A stretch of DNA of 25,606 nt from Fragilariopsis cylindrus CCMP1102 (GCA_900095095.1 FMBT01000675.1:1-25606), one strand, 5' to 3'. Positions 10,400 to 21,060 are shown, counted from the first letter of the stretch. A program made the numbers and translations. The notes: generated from the letters alone by a model not told the origin.

Positions 10400-10612
10400 T
10401 GAGAAGACATTGTTGGTTCGAAGAGAGAAAAAAAGACAGGTGAATATTGCATGGCGCGCAATGCAAAAACGCCATGATGACAAATCTAGCTATCAAAAGT
10501 ACTTATTGTGAAAGACATTTTGGTTCGAAGAGAGAAAAAAAGACAGGTGAATATTGCATGGCGCGCAATGCAAAAACGCCATGTGACAAATCTAGCTATC
10601 TAAAAAGTACTT
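10400..10612 (+). repeat. 107-bp tandem direct repeat upstream of gene A, with a palindromic GCGCGC core
   Basis: GGTTCGAAGAGAG occurs at 10415 and 10522. The whole block (GACATT...GGTTCG...GACAGGTGAATATTGCATGG...CGCCATG...CTAGCTATC) repeats with few changes. The centre TTGCATGGCGCGCAATGCAA is a near-perfect 20-bp palindrome. A third, diverged copy of the second half lies at about 11781-11860. Confidence 0.9.
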
Positions 10613-10886
10613 AATAGATAAAACCAATCGCGGGTCTCTGCTTCATTGATTGCTCTTAAACGCCACTCTTTCATAAACAAAGCAGAAGTGAATGGAGGAA
10701 GAATCATTTCTTTTTAATGATATCCTCACAAAATTAAAAAGCACAAAAGCAAAACAAAACAAAAAGCAAAAACAGTAGAAAGATTCAAAAAATGGCTTCT
10801 CAAACAAAAATGGAAACTATTGATATCAACAACATCAGTGGAAATTATGATGTTGAGGCAGCAGTCGTACAGGCAGAGCCTTCCAA
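10545..10886 (+). repeat. Duplicated promoter/5' UTR/leader block, copy 1
   Basis: This matches 11781-12169 nearly throughout, with several small indels. Shared blocks include CCAATCGCGGGTCTCTGC, AACAAAGCAGAAGTGAA, AATCATTTCTTTTTAATGAT, the A-rich tract before the ATG and the first 32 codons. Identity stops right after TTCCAA at 10886 (12169 in the other copy). Confidence 0.92.
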
Positions 10887-11427
10887 CAACGACAACAACA
10901 ACGAAGACGAAGACGAAGACGAGTACAATAATACAGGAGGGGCTGTTGTACGACCCCTATTCTTCATTCTCCTCTGCGCTATTATTTCAAATTCTTGGTC
11001 TGCATTGTGAGTATTGTCAAAGTGGCTTTGTCTCTCGTGAAGTACAATGGTGTAGACACTAATGGTGAAGATTTTGTCCAAGAGATGAATCATTCATGCT
11101 GGGAAATGTATTTTTTTGCCTTCTGGGATTGCTGTGGGGAATCCAGGACTCGTCCACCTATTATTCATCATTGTTCGGTTTATAAAGAAGGAGAAGGTGA
11201 CAAATGAACTATATGCAGGACCATTTGAGAAAAAGTTGGCCATACCTTTGACAATTGATCTTATCCTAGTTGTCATGTGTTGTATTTGGGGACTAATTAT
11301 GGCATTTACTTCAGTCTTAGGGGATCCATGTGGTGGAAAGATGAAGGATGATATTGCACACGACAGTATTTTGTACCTTGTACTATGTCTTCTTTTCGCC
11401 AAACGTCTCTTCTGTCGTGGGAACTAG
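10792..11427 (+). pseudogene. Gene A: leader shared with gene B, fused to a 4-TM-like membrane protein, two compensating frameshifts
   Basis: The ATG at 10792 opens MASQTKMETIDINNISGNYD and continues to AEPSN, an acidic, soluble leader. An Asn/Asp/Glu-rich linker follows, then a hydrophobic segment (VVRPLFFILLCAII). The frame stops at 11008-11010, but coding continues one frame over (SIVKVALSLVKYNG, then MNHSCWEMYFFAFW). It returns to the first frame near 11125 (GIAVGNPGLVHLLFIIVRFI, a later helix LTIDLILVVMCCIWGLIM, then LYLVLCLLF) and ends at TAG 11425-11427. A 1-nt loss near 10990-11012 and a 1-nt gain near TTCTGGGATTG (about 11120-11128) would restore one reading frame of about 210 residues. 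I tested a GTGAGT intron at this point and it does not rescue the frame. Either a recent pseudogene or sequence errors. Family unknown. Confidence 0.55.
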
Positions 11428-12074
11428 TAAAAATATCGAAAAACTACTCGAACTGAATAACTATAGATTAATACAAAATAAATAGTGAAACATAAAATAC
11501 TATAATAAACAGGAGATTTTATATAGATCCGTTCCTATGTTCGTCTATTTGCGTCAGTATCAGTGCGATTGATATTCCTCATTCTTGTGATCCATCCAGT
11601 TCTTCTTCATTCTCGTTGCATGCACAGGTGAATGTGATCTGAACATCCCGGAGTTTTTGCATCAGGTGGAAAATACGGCATTTAAAACCCAGTAATAGCA
11701 GATATAGCAGGTATTGGACGTTGTTTCGGTTTGGAAATGCGAAATCGGGTACCAAGAGTACTTTCAATGCAGTACCGCGAAGGTGAAATTATTGCGTGGC
11801 GCGCGCAATGCAAAAACGCCATGATGACAAATCTAGCTACTGTATCTAAAGTACTTAACAGGTAATAGTGAAGCCAATCGCGGGTCTCTGCATAAAACAC
11901 TACTAGTTCCAAGAATCGAAAAGATTGCTCTCAAACGCCACGCTTTCATGGTAAACAAAGCAGAAGTGAAAGAATCATTTCTTTTTAATGATATCCTCAC
12001 AAAATTAAAAAGCACCAAAGCAAAACAACAACAAAAAGTAAAACAATAACAAAACAGTAGAAAAGATTCAAAAA
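11428..12074. other. Intergenic spacer between genes A and B, including the second leader-block promoter
   Basis: 11428-11780 shows no gene or repeat that I recognise. From 11781 onward it is the second copy of the promoter/5' UTR block shared with gene A. Confidence 0.7.
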
Positions 12075-12169
12075 ATGGCATCTCAAACAAAAATTGAAAC
12101 ATTTGATATAAACAACATCAGTGGAAATTATGACGTTGAGGCAGCAGTCGTACAGGCAGAGCCTTCCAA
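11781..12169 (+). repeat. Duplicated promoter/5' UTR/leader block, copy 2
   Basis: Counterpart of 10545-10886. The two start codons are exactly 1283 bp apart. In the 95 nt of shared coding sequence I count six differences, of which two change an amino acid (M7I and I10F). Copy 2 has the variant core GCGTGGCGCGCGCAATGC. Confidence 0.92.
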
Positions 12170-13255
12170 TGATCAGGAACGAATCGCGTCTGCCAAGATC
12201 GTGTATATAGTGGCAGTCAGTGGATGTGGAAAGTCGTTTACTGGAGATTATCTTGAGACTATGCATGGATTTCACCATGTTGATGGAGGTAAGTTGAGAT
12301 GACTGAGAGAGAGTTTTATCTTATTTTGACTAATTGCTTTCCCATATTTGTAATTAATACTAAACAATATTCTTCTATTTCATGTTTTTTGAAAACAAAA
12401 CAAAAATAATAGATTTCCCCGCTAAGAACTGCCATATACCCAAACATAAAGAGTTAACTACCAGTGTGCTTAAGTGTTATTTCTCCTACGTAAATAAAGA
12501 GGAAGGTCCGAAGACGGACCAGAAGAATATGGAAACCATATTTTGAAGAAATTGCAAATCAAACAATTGATGCTGCAAAGAAGGGTTCCGATCAACATGT
12601 GGTACTTTCTCATGCAACATATCGTCAAGCATGGCGCGAATTTGTTGTAAAGAAACTTATAGAAGGTGGTATAAAAGGAGATAATATTACAGTCCTATAT
12701 TTGACAATTAATCCTGATGTTAAACTCAAAGGATTATATTATAGATCAAAGACACAAATAGAGAATGGTGGTATGACATTAGGAGATTTTATGAGAACAC
12801 AAGGATGGGAAGGTGATGGAGATATAACTCTTCCGGAGTACATGGCATTTATCAAGGAAACAGATCCTAAATCAGCAGGCAATGATACTTTCCAAGAAAT
12901 TCCTGATGGATATGGAAAGACTGTTGATGTTTCTGGAAGAGACATGTCTCATCTTGATGGTGTTGATGATGCACTTGGCCTTGTTGGGAAACGAAACGAC
13001 CAAACATTAACATTTGAAGAGATTAGAGACAAGGTGAAAGTAGTTGATCAGAAGCGGGATGAGGACATGGCGGCTAATGGGGGAATAGAAATATTCGGTA
13101 AACTCTGCGCGGAACTCACTTCTCATAATGTGACACTTGGTGACGATAACGATAACGATAACGATAACAACGGTGATGAAGTCGTCAATAATACGGAAGA
13201 GGAGCTTGAGAAAATTGCACAACGCCGCTCAAGTTTGATCTCAGTGACCCGTTGA
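12075..13255 (+). CDS. Gene B: gluconokinase-like P-loop kinase with shared leader (two exons, one apparent frameshift)
   Basis: Exon 1 is 12075-12288 (donor GAG/GTAAGT). The intron is 12289-12412 (acceptor AATAATAG), and exon 2 runs from 12413 to TGA 13253-13255. After the 32-residue leader comes KIVYIVAVSGCGKSFTGDYL, a Walker A motif (AVSGCGKS) with Ala at its first Gly position, then HHVDGGDFP across the splice junction. VVLSHATYRQAWREF matches the region around the CSALKRxYRD segment of gluconokinases. Exon 2 reads in one frame to TGA at 12544-12546, but the conserved continuation IWKPYFEEIANQTIDAAKK lies one base over. One extra nucleotide around 12494-12545 would explain this, and no alternative splice site I tried repairs it. 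The C-terminus has a (GATAAC)n-encoded Asp/Asn run (13141-13170). The substrate is uncertain. The gene may be functional if the frameshift is a sequence error. Confidence 0.68.
13141..13170 (+). repeat. GATAAC hexamer microsatellite in gene B
   Basis: Four or more GATAAC units encode alternating Asp-Asn near the C-terminus; the period keeps frame. Confidence 0.85.
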
Positions 13256-13897
13256 TCCTCGGAAGGAACCATCATTTTCAATCAAATGCAGCATATCCGT
13301 CCATCAAGACTAAACTTAATCAATGAATACATGACTTTGGGAGGCATTTAGTTCGGATATATTATACAATACGGATCTATATAGTGTGGCCAGTCATGTC
13401 ATACAAATCAGGACCTATTATTATGAAACTATAACCTATTATTTATTTATTTAGATCGCATTTACCATTTTTTACTATACAAATAAAACTATTTTTGTTG
13501 TTGTTGTTACTATGAGGTGTGGTGCTGTAATTTATATGCGTAGAATGCCTAAGAAAGGAGACCTATTGTATACTATTTTATTATACAGAGAGACGAGTTT
13601 CGAAAGAATCGAAGCGAAGCCTGTACGTTCCGGGTCCGATCGTTGTCGACAAACAGAATTTGTGTTAACTGAGTTATGGCCGTTGAGAATGGTAGAGTAT
13701 CCTCTTCGGGTTTGTGTGTATGTGCGTGTTAATTTGTTGTTCTTGTGATGCAACCGCGTGCCGTATCGATTGTGAGTGAGTGAGTAAGTGGATACAGTCG
13801 TTCGTTATCTAGAGTATTTAGGTAGCGGATGGTTATTTTTTGCTTGTTTGAAGGTTCAATCTTTCTTCTCTTTTTCCATCTATAAATTTAAATTTAT
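13256..13897. other. Convergent intergenic region
   Basis: Contains the 3' flanks of gene B (plus) and of the minus-strand membrane gene. An AT-rich stretch with a (TTG)n tract lies at about 13494-13510. No gene is supported. Confidence 0.65.
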
Positions 13898-15462
13898 TTA
13901 TTCCAACCCATTATATTCAATATCTTCGAGTAATGAATCATCTGCAAAATTACTACCTGGTATGTCTACGGGCCAAACACCATCTGGATAATCTCTATAA
14001 ATACATCCTTGTACTATGCCATAGATTATAATACAAACAAGTCCGGTACTACACATTAATATAGAATCCATTGATATTAAGAAACTATCACATGATTGAT
14101 TTGTTGGTTTACTATTCCTACCCCTCTCAGTATCTGTGTATTCTATTTCATCAGTCGAATTATCCTGGGCAACACTTTGATGAGCGAGGACGGAGAGAAA
14201 TATAGATATGGAGGGGGGGGGGGAGGGCGAAGGGGGGAGTGAATATCACGTGGAAAATGAGATAAAAGAATAATAACAATAACAACAACAAATAACAACA
14301 GTCGACAGCATTACTAGACATTCGATTCGAATTTCAACAATCGAATTCAGAATTCGAACTATAATTACATTCATTCATTCATTCATGATTCTTTAACTTA
14401 CCGTCTTGGGAATGAAATTTTTTTACATAATGTTGTTGCATATTCCATACGATCACCAAAGAAACCTTTCTCAACTAATTCATAAAATATATTATCAATA
14501 TATTGTAAAAAATGCAATGCCGCAAAATTAAGGAAAACATTTAATATAGTATTTGTCATTAACATAACACCAAAATTAACACCTAAACTCAATAAACCAT
14601 CCAATAATCGAGCAACATTTGCTACAATAACTTTTGTTTGAGTTGCATGCTTGCTTGGTCTCATAACAGCTGCATCATACTTCTTATTGGCAACATTCGC
14701 ATATACTGTCATTAAATCATCTTGCATTGTCACCGCCACTGGAATTAGAAAGAATTTCACAACCTGTACTAATGGTTCTTTATTTATATATTCATCATCA
14801 TTACTAATATCACTTAATAAAATACCATAAATAATATATTTCACCAAAATAAAATAGGTGGCAAACCAAAATGGTGCGGACCATACTGGACATGCCACAA
14901 TAAATGCATACACGTCTTCACTTAAAGGTAAACGGTCACGTTCACGATAGGAATCTAATTGATGTAATAACATACCCTTTGCTGCCATTTCTTCCATAAC
15001 AATATCTTCTAATTCATTTTCAATCTCTTCTTTGGATATACGTAATTCATCTACTACTGATTGTTTAAAATGAACAATTGTATTTTCTGAATATGAATCA
15101 TCTGATACTATTGATTTTATTGATAGATTAGATGGTGACATATTTCTAGGTAGACCTGTACCGTAGCTACTACCATTATTATTGCTCTCACTACTATCAT
15201 TTACTCCATCCACAAAACTAATACCTTTTTTGATAATCGCTGCTCCTTCTACATTATTATTATTTGTATTTGCTTCTTTGTCATATTTTTCTTGTTCCTG
15301 TTTTATTTTCTTTAATATTTCATCATGACCAATCGTACTATTCTTTTCTTTTGTATCATACGATACGTATGTTTTATACTTGTCAAATGCTGATACTGAT
15401 ATTGTTGTAGTTGCTGTTGCTGTTGCTGTTGACGGGGCTGGATTTGGGCCAGTGCTCATCAT
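13898..15462 (-). CDS. Short membrane protein related to the N-terminal module of the LRR gene (two exons)
   Basis: Exon 1 is 15462-14402 and exon 2 is 14174-13898 (stop TAA at 13900-13898). The donor is ACG/GTAAGT and the acceptor ATCAAAG at 14175. The phase-2 junction yields Arg, and the total is 1338 nt, or 445 residues. Residues 1-180 are soluble, with Thr/Ala, Asn and Ser runs and an acidic helix (EEIENELEDIVMEEM). Hydrophobic helices then follow. Near the end of exon 1, FLNFAALHFLQYIDNIFYEL aligns with LNFTAINFISTLDNVGFKII of the LRR protein at 3419, and both continue to a basic segment ending FPRR/LPRC. Exon 2 adds one more helix (CSTGLVCIIIYGIVQGC) and ends NGLE. It therefore has the membrane module without LNR or LRRs. 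Function unknown. Both exons agree in frame, so the model is fairly firm. Confidence 0.8.
14175..14401 (-). other. Intron of the short membrane gene, with a long C-run before the acceptor
   Basis: The minus-strand donor GTAAGT begins at 14401 and the acceptor AG is at 14176-14175. On the plus strand, 14211-14240 is a G-rich tract (11 consecutive G at 14213-14223, then GGG and a run of six G). In the transcript this is a C-rich polypyrimidine tract about 40 nt before the acceptor. Confidence 0.8.
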
Positions 15463-16402
15463 GATTTTGATTTAGTATTTTTAGGTGTAGAAATGATGTT
15501 GAGGTTGTGCTTTTAGAATTTTACGGTTAGATAGCAGATGTAATGTTCGTAGCTATGTATGTGCGTGACTGCCAGTTCCCCCACACATGTATGTGTTTGT
15601 TTCTTAAAAGAGATCAGACGAGCTAACGCGTTAAAGGTGAGAGCGAAAGCAAGAAATCGAAGTGTTTTTATTTTTCGTAAGGTAATTAGGAGCACCATAC
15701 GTACTTTGTAAGAAATCCCGTTTAACTACGCAAACACGACACGCCGGTGAAAAATAATTTTTCGACAAAAACAATTTTCCTAAAAACATAACAAGTCGTT
15801 GAACATAACGGTAATTAAGAAACAATTATCGTGAACACAAACAGTACGCGTAAAAAGAAGGTAAAATATATATGCCTTAAAACATTCTCAATATTGAATT
15901 TTCAGGCATAGGCATAATAAATAATTATGTCGAATCAAAATCAAAAAAATCCATCACGTCAATTCAATCGTCAGGCAACAAGGCATAGATCGTTGACATC
16001 GATCAACAAAGAATTTTTCTTGCTAATCTTGAGGGGGGGGGGAGGATCATATGCATCTATTATCTTCGGGGTGCACTTTTACCCCAGTTAGTTTTACTGA
16101 TGATTCCCCTATATACAGTATATGATATGCTAAATATACGAAAAACCTATGAATACAAACTGGATAAATACATTGTTAAATTTATACACTGCTACTGTAT
16201 TCAATGGAGAGTTGAAAGAAGTTTTGTCGAGATTGTTTTTTAGTAATTAAAAAGATTTTACCTATTATTTTAAGCGAAAACAATCGTCGTGACGACAAGA
16301 ATTTACTTATGTTTTTTCTTCTCTTTCTTCGTCGTTGTTTGTTTCATGAAGACCACCGTGTGGATTATTATTAAACGTTGCTGCTGTTGCTATTATTATT
16401 TA
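15463..16402. other. Intergenic gap
   Basis: No gene is supported. It includes the upstream flank of the short membrane gene, a 10-G run at 16033-16042, and the 3' flank of the long minus-strand gene at 16403. Short reading frames here are not convincing. Confidence 0.65.
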
Positions 16403-19400
16403 TTAGTTTTGTTCTCCTACTGCTTCTTCTTCCTCCTTGTTACCATGAATATCCCATGCTTCTTGTGCGACTACAGGAGTTTTCATTATCATAACTGCAC
16501 TCGGAACAATGTCATATTCATTGGGTGATGCATTTAAAATCCAATTCTTATTATTTTCAAGGATGTTGCATTGATATCGGTACCGTCCCATCCGTTTCTT
16601 ATTGCCGGACATAAATAGGCCGTTGCGAATCATAGGAACAAGCGTTACATTTTGAGTGGGTTCATCATAATGTAAAACAAAATAGTAACAAAATTCATAT
16701 CGATGATCAAGCATCGATCCACCATTATAATGGCGACGGATACGACCGACATTCGGCATGGCATCGACCGCATTGAAACGTTTACGGACAACAACCTTGT
16801 TGTAATAATGAACACGACTTCGTGGATACGATTTTACTTTTTGTTTGCAGAGTTTTGTTGTATCAATAGATATTACTGCTTGACGCAGACGTTTACCACC
16901 ACTACCACCACCACCGGCGGAATCAGATTCGAGGAATGAAGAAGCCTGTTTTTGCCATAACGATGCATTTGGTTGAGATAACGACAACGGTACACTTGAG
17001 GACGACGATACAGCATCGATTTTACGTTTCCCTTTTGAACTCTTCGCTGCCTTCGTTTTCCCCTTTGAGGTCGAAGATGCTGTAGTCTTCGGTGTCGCTG
17101 TCGCACTTGCAACATCGGGTCGTGCATTTTGGGCTGAGGTCTTGGCAATCGTGTTCCTGCTGGGTGCAGTGTCCGTATTCTTATATTTGAGAACTGGGGA
17201 GCTGGAAGATCGACGACATTGTCGATCGGATTTCTTTACGACACAGTCGGCATTCTTCGTGATGATCTTGACGACATTGGTACTAGTACTAGTGCTCACA
17301 GCAAGAGCCGCAGCTATAGATCCAGTTTTGGTACCAGCAGGATCTGCCACCACCTTAGGTTCTTCACGATGAACAGTATTCGAATTTTCGTCGTTCTTTT
17401 TCACCCCGACACTGCTAATAGTAGGAGTTTTCTTCCGTCGCTGATTCGCGGGGGTGATAAATCTACCATTTCCATCTCTTTTCGGGGCATTCACCTTGTG
17501 ACCAACGATATGAAGCGATTGCCTTGATTCCGATTCTATTTGTGCAGATACAGGAGTGAGTACTGGTGTCGATGATGACAATGAAACCGAAGCAGGTTTC
17601 TTGGACGACAAGGACATGATAATAACGTCGTTAGAGGTATTACTATTTTTGCTGTTGTCATCGCTGATGATCATCGGATGAGAAATAGGATGCGCGGATT
17701 CGAACTTCGGCGCTGATGGTAGCGATTTAGTACCATCATTGCATCCGTTCTTGTTTTTGTTGATGACAGGCATCACGTTCTTAATGTTGCTGCTATTATT
17801 GTTGGTGATGGGAGGAGCAGGCGACGACGATGACACAGGTAGTGAGGGTGACGTAGACGACTGGATGACATCTTTGCATAAAGAGTTCTTGTTATTCTCT
17901 TCGTTAGTCCTGATGATGGGATGAGAAAGAGGAGCAAGTTGTGTAATAACCGGTCGTGGTGGTGGAACCGATAGTACGGACGTCCTAATATCTTCCACCG
18001 ATACTTTGCGTGTGTATCGTGTTTTTTTCGAGTTAATGTTGCTGATAGCCGTCGAAATTCTTTCAAAGCTATTTTCAATACCGTTGTCGCTAGTAGCAGT
18101 AGTAACAATAGTTTTCGACACACCATTATTGTTACCTCCTCGATTAGTATGCTGCTGCTGATTTTGTGCTGATGTCGATCCGTACACAACGTAATCAGAA
18201 TTTAATGCAGAATTCCGTCTTCGTTTAGAACGACTAGATGTACGACGAGACGGCATCCCTCCTATAGATGATGTAACAGCGTTATCCATACTGTCCATCG
18301 TTGACGAAGCAGTATTGTTATCTTGTTGATGTTGTACTTTTCCACCACGTGAACTTCTTCTTGTTGGTGTTAAATCATCACCATTAGGATTAGGATTTGA
18401 TACATTCCCTAACGGCTTGATGGTAGGTTTGTCTTTCACGTGTGAGAAACTAGTAGTTCTGATATGTTTGCTGTTGATGAAGCATTATTCTATTGTTACT
18501 TCCTTCTTTTTCTGAATCATCGTATAATTTCAGACACATCATTACAGATGGACCTCCGTGTAATTTTAAACTTTTAGCTGATTCATTTGTATACGTCCAA
18601 TGACGAAATCCTTGCATTTGTGGAGGAAGAGGTGTAGGAATGTTAGGTCCACTACGGCGTTGTTGCTGGTTCTTGTTCTTGCTGTCTGTGCAGTAGTATA
18701 CAGTAGTAGTAGTAGCACCAATCCATCTGTATTTACAAATAGCACCAACTCTTTTGAAGCCATATTTTTCATAAAAAGATCGCGATCCTTCTGTTGCTTC
18801 TAGAACAATGTATTTATAATTTTGTTTCTGATTCGATTTGATATCCTCAATTGCTTTACGTAATAATAATCACCACAACCTAATCCACCTAGTAATGAAA
18901 TTTCTGCAACACCATGTAATACAATTCCGCCATCTAATGGATCTGGATCACTTTGACGACTTTTCTTCAGAGCTTGTAGTTCCGTCGATAATGATCCATC
19001 ATCAATTAAACTATTGTTTTTTTTATTCAAATTAATATCTTCTAATAATCCGCATTTTAAATGTGTTGAATTCCATTGAAAATCTTCTGTCCATACCGTC
19101 ATTGTGGTATATAAGATAAATCCTTGTAGCCAACCACCAGAAGCATGTCGAATCTGGTATCCCATTAATGGATCATCATACTTAACACGATCTTTGATAA
19201 ATGCTTGTGACATAGGTGGATGGAATATATGGTTGTTGTTGGTGTTGTTGCTGTTATTGGTAACCGCAGTTGAAGAACTGGTTTGAGTTTGAGCTTGAGT
19301 AGTTTGATCCTTGAACCATCTACGGTATGCAGCAGACGTACAAACAGATTTCATTTCACTAATGCTGTCTTCCCATTCTTTTCTGGATGATGGTGTCCAT

Positions 19401-20537
19401 AAAACAGATTCTGATAATAAACGGTTTGTGCTCGTCGAATCCGATGAATCGTTATTCTGAGATGATTCGTTACTATTACAAATTATTGGTCTTGGTAATG
19501 CGGCTTGATTTTGATTTTGATTTTGATTACGAAACGCATTCCAAATTTTCATATTTAATTGAACTTGAGGGACAGATTCCATATCATATTTTACACGTTG
19601 AATTTTAGGTTGTGGTTGAGGCGGTACCGGTACCGATGGCAGTTGTGATGGTGGCTTTACCCCGCTCGCTGGGACAACACAAGTTGTTTGATAAGAAGCT
19701 AAAGACTCCAACATTTTTGATTTCAATGATGGCCGACCTCTTTTTCGTTTCACAGTAGGAAAAGTCGCATGAAAAGTCTTTGTCGTCGGTTTCGGTTTCG
19801 CTGCAACCGCTGTCGTCGTCGTTGTTGTTTCGACATTATTATACAGGGGTGAAATAGGAACAGGGCCACCATTGCTTAGAAACGCTGACGCCGATGGTGT
19901 TATTGATAATGTACTTTTAACATCAACAGAAAGAGGTTTCTTCTTCTTGTTATTGATATTGTTGTTGTCGTCGTCCGTTATTGTTGTTGTTGTTCTTGAC
20001 AAGGATCCATTGCCGTTGCCGTTAGATGAATTAAACATACTCTTATCTTTCACATAATAATCTGAATCCCGGTTGGAGATTGCGCGCACACCGTCATTGC
20101 GCGTTTTTTCATTCTTTACAGTTTGAGATACCGTGAAATTATTAGTCGTGATTGTGTGTGTAGAAATTGATTTATTATTCACGGTAAACTGTGTCGTGCC
20201 TTCTGCCAATGATAATGAATCACACGTGTCGAAATTCGAAGAAGAAAAATTTGGCCGGTGTTTTACTAGTTGACACTGCGCGCATGTTGTTTGATGGCTG
20301 TAAATTATTAGTACTTCGCTCGTGATTCACGGCAAATGCCACTGTCCTTCTCGATCGACGCAGTAAAGCTCTTATCGTCTGTCGTGATTGTACAGTGTTG
20401 TTGTGTCGTGGAAATACATTGCTACTAGTCATCGTCGTCGTAGCATCCTTTGTTGTTGCAAGACAGTATACAGGTGATGATGATGATGATGTTGCTGTCG
20501 AAGTCGTTCTTGGTTTTGTTGTTTTACGAGGTGCCAT
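16403..20537 (-). CDS. AT-hook / GNAT acetyltransferase-like protein with a conserved C-terminal domain (three-exon model, one frameshift)
   Basis: My model: exon 1 20537-20267 (ATG, MAPRKTTKPR), a 64-bp phase-1 intron 20266-20203, exon 2 20202-18500, then an intron 18499-18409 (or to 18433), and exon 3 to the stop at 16403. The total is about 1327 codons once a 1-nt loss near 18857 is allowed for. N-terminal parts are Asn/Ser/Thr-rich. KRKRGRPS (19750-19727) is an AT-hook core. The GNAT part has YDDPLMGYQIRHASGGWLQG, then VAEISLLGGLGCG (acetyl-CoA-loop-like). Across the frameshift come KAIEDIK, YKYIVLEATEGS and FYEKYGFKRVGA, then HWTYTNES and HGGPSVMM. A low-complexity region with 5'-biased Ser and Thr runs leads to the C-terminal domain with YYFVLHYDEPTQNVTLVPM and PVVAQEAWDI. 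I associate this domain pair with diatom GNAT proteins from memory only. A nuclear role is inferred. If the second intron is wrong, 16403-18300 is a separate gene starting at an internal ATG. Confidence 0.66.
18433..18499 (-). other. Proposed intron joining the GNAT half to the C-terminal half
   Basis: The GNAT reading frame hits TAG at 18452-18450, and the downstream frame is open from 18484 with no ATG until about residue 48. A donor GGAA/GTAACA at 18499 (phase 1) can pair with a phase-1 acceptor ending at 18433 (GTGAAAG) or 18409 (CCGTTAG), giving 67 or 91 bp. Both are compatible in frame; transcripts are needed to choose. Confidence 0.45.
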
Positions 20538-21060
20538 CGTCGCGTCGGTGGTATGTTTTGTTGAGATTTTGATTTTATTTGACAAATGCCGAAATGCCGA
20601 AATTGTGAGCTGGAGGCAGACTTTTTCTATCGTGCCATTTCGTACTACGGACAACAACGGGTTTCAAATAAAAAATGACAACGTGTAAAGACAGGCAGTG
20701 GAAACAGATTCTTCTTTTATCATTTTATTTAATTTGCATTTATTTGTCTTCATTTCCACTTCCCTACGGTATGACGTAGATTTCAACGTAGGAGTGGCGA
20801 ACTCGCGCTCGACGCATTCCTACTGTATTAAATTCTCAAAAAGCAAAATCGAAGACAAAAGAAATCTTATTTTTTTGGTTTCGCTCTATGTCTTTGTTGA
20901 GTCACATGCCTTTAAATGTGTTCTGAGAGGTCTGTCGTTGAATTGACGAGTTTTAATCTGAATGAATGTTTCTGATTGGTTAAACTGATTCAGTGACGAC
21001 ACAAAAAAATGTAAGGCTGAGAGGAATTGAACACGATTGAATTATTGCCGACATAGGGTC
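20538..21060. other. Upstream flank of the GNAT gene
   Basis: AT-rich non-coding DNA with no recognised feature. Reading frames of up to about 80 codons have no coding signature. Confidence 0.55.

Noticed and set aside
11007..11090. A GTGAGT-initiated intron in gene A
   Set aside because: The candidate acceptors either keep the wrong frame or run straight into a stop, so it does not restore the protein.
13512..13748. 78-codon frame between the convergent genes
   Set aside because: Ordinary codon noise in a 3' flank, with no domain.
17773..18189. A 138-codon frame in another phase inside the C-terminal half of the GNAT gene
   Set aside because: It overlaps the better-supported frame with low-complexity sequence and has no homology-like motifs.
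18841..18880. A 32-bp mini-intron from GTAAAG to CAG to repair the GNAT frame
   Set aside because: Far too short for splicing, and it would delete the helix that the shifted frame clearly encodes; a one-base loss is simpler.
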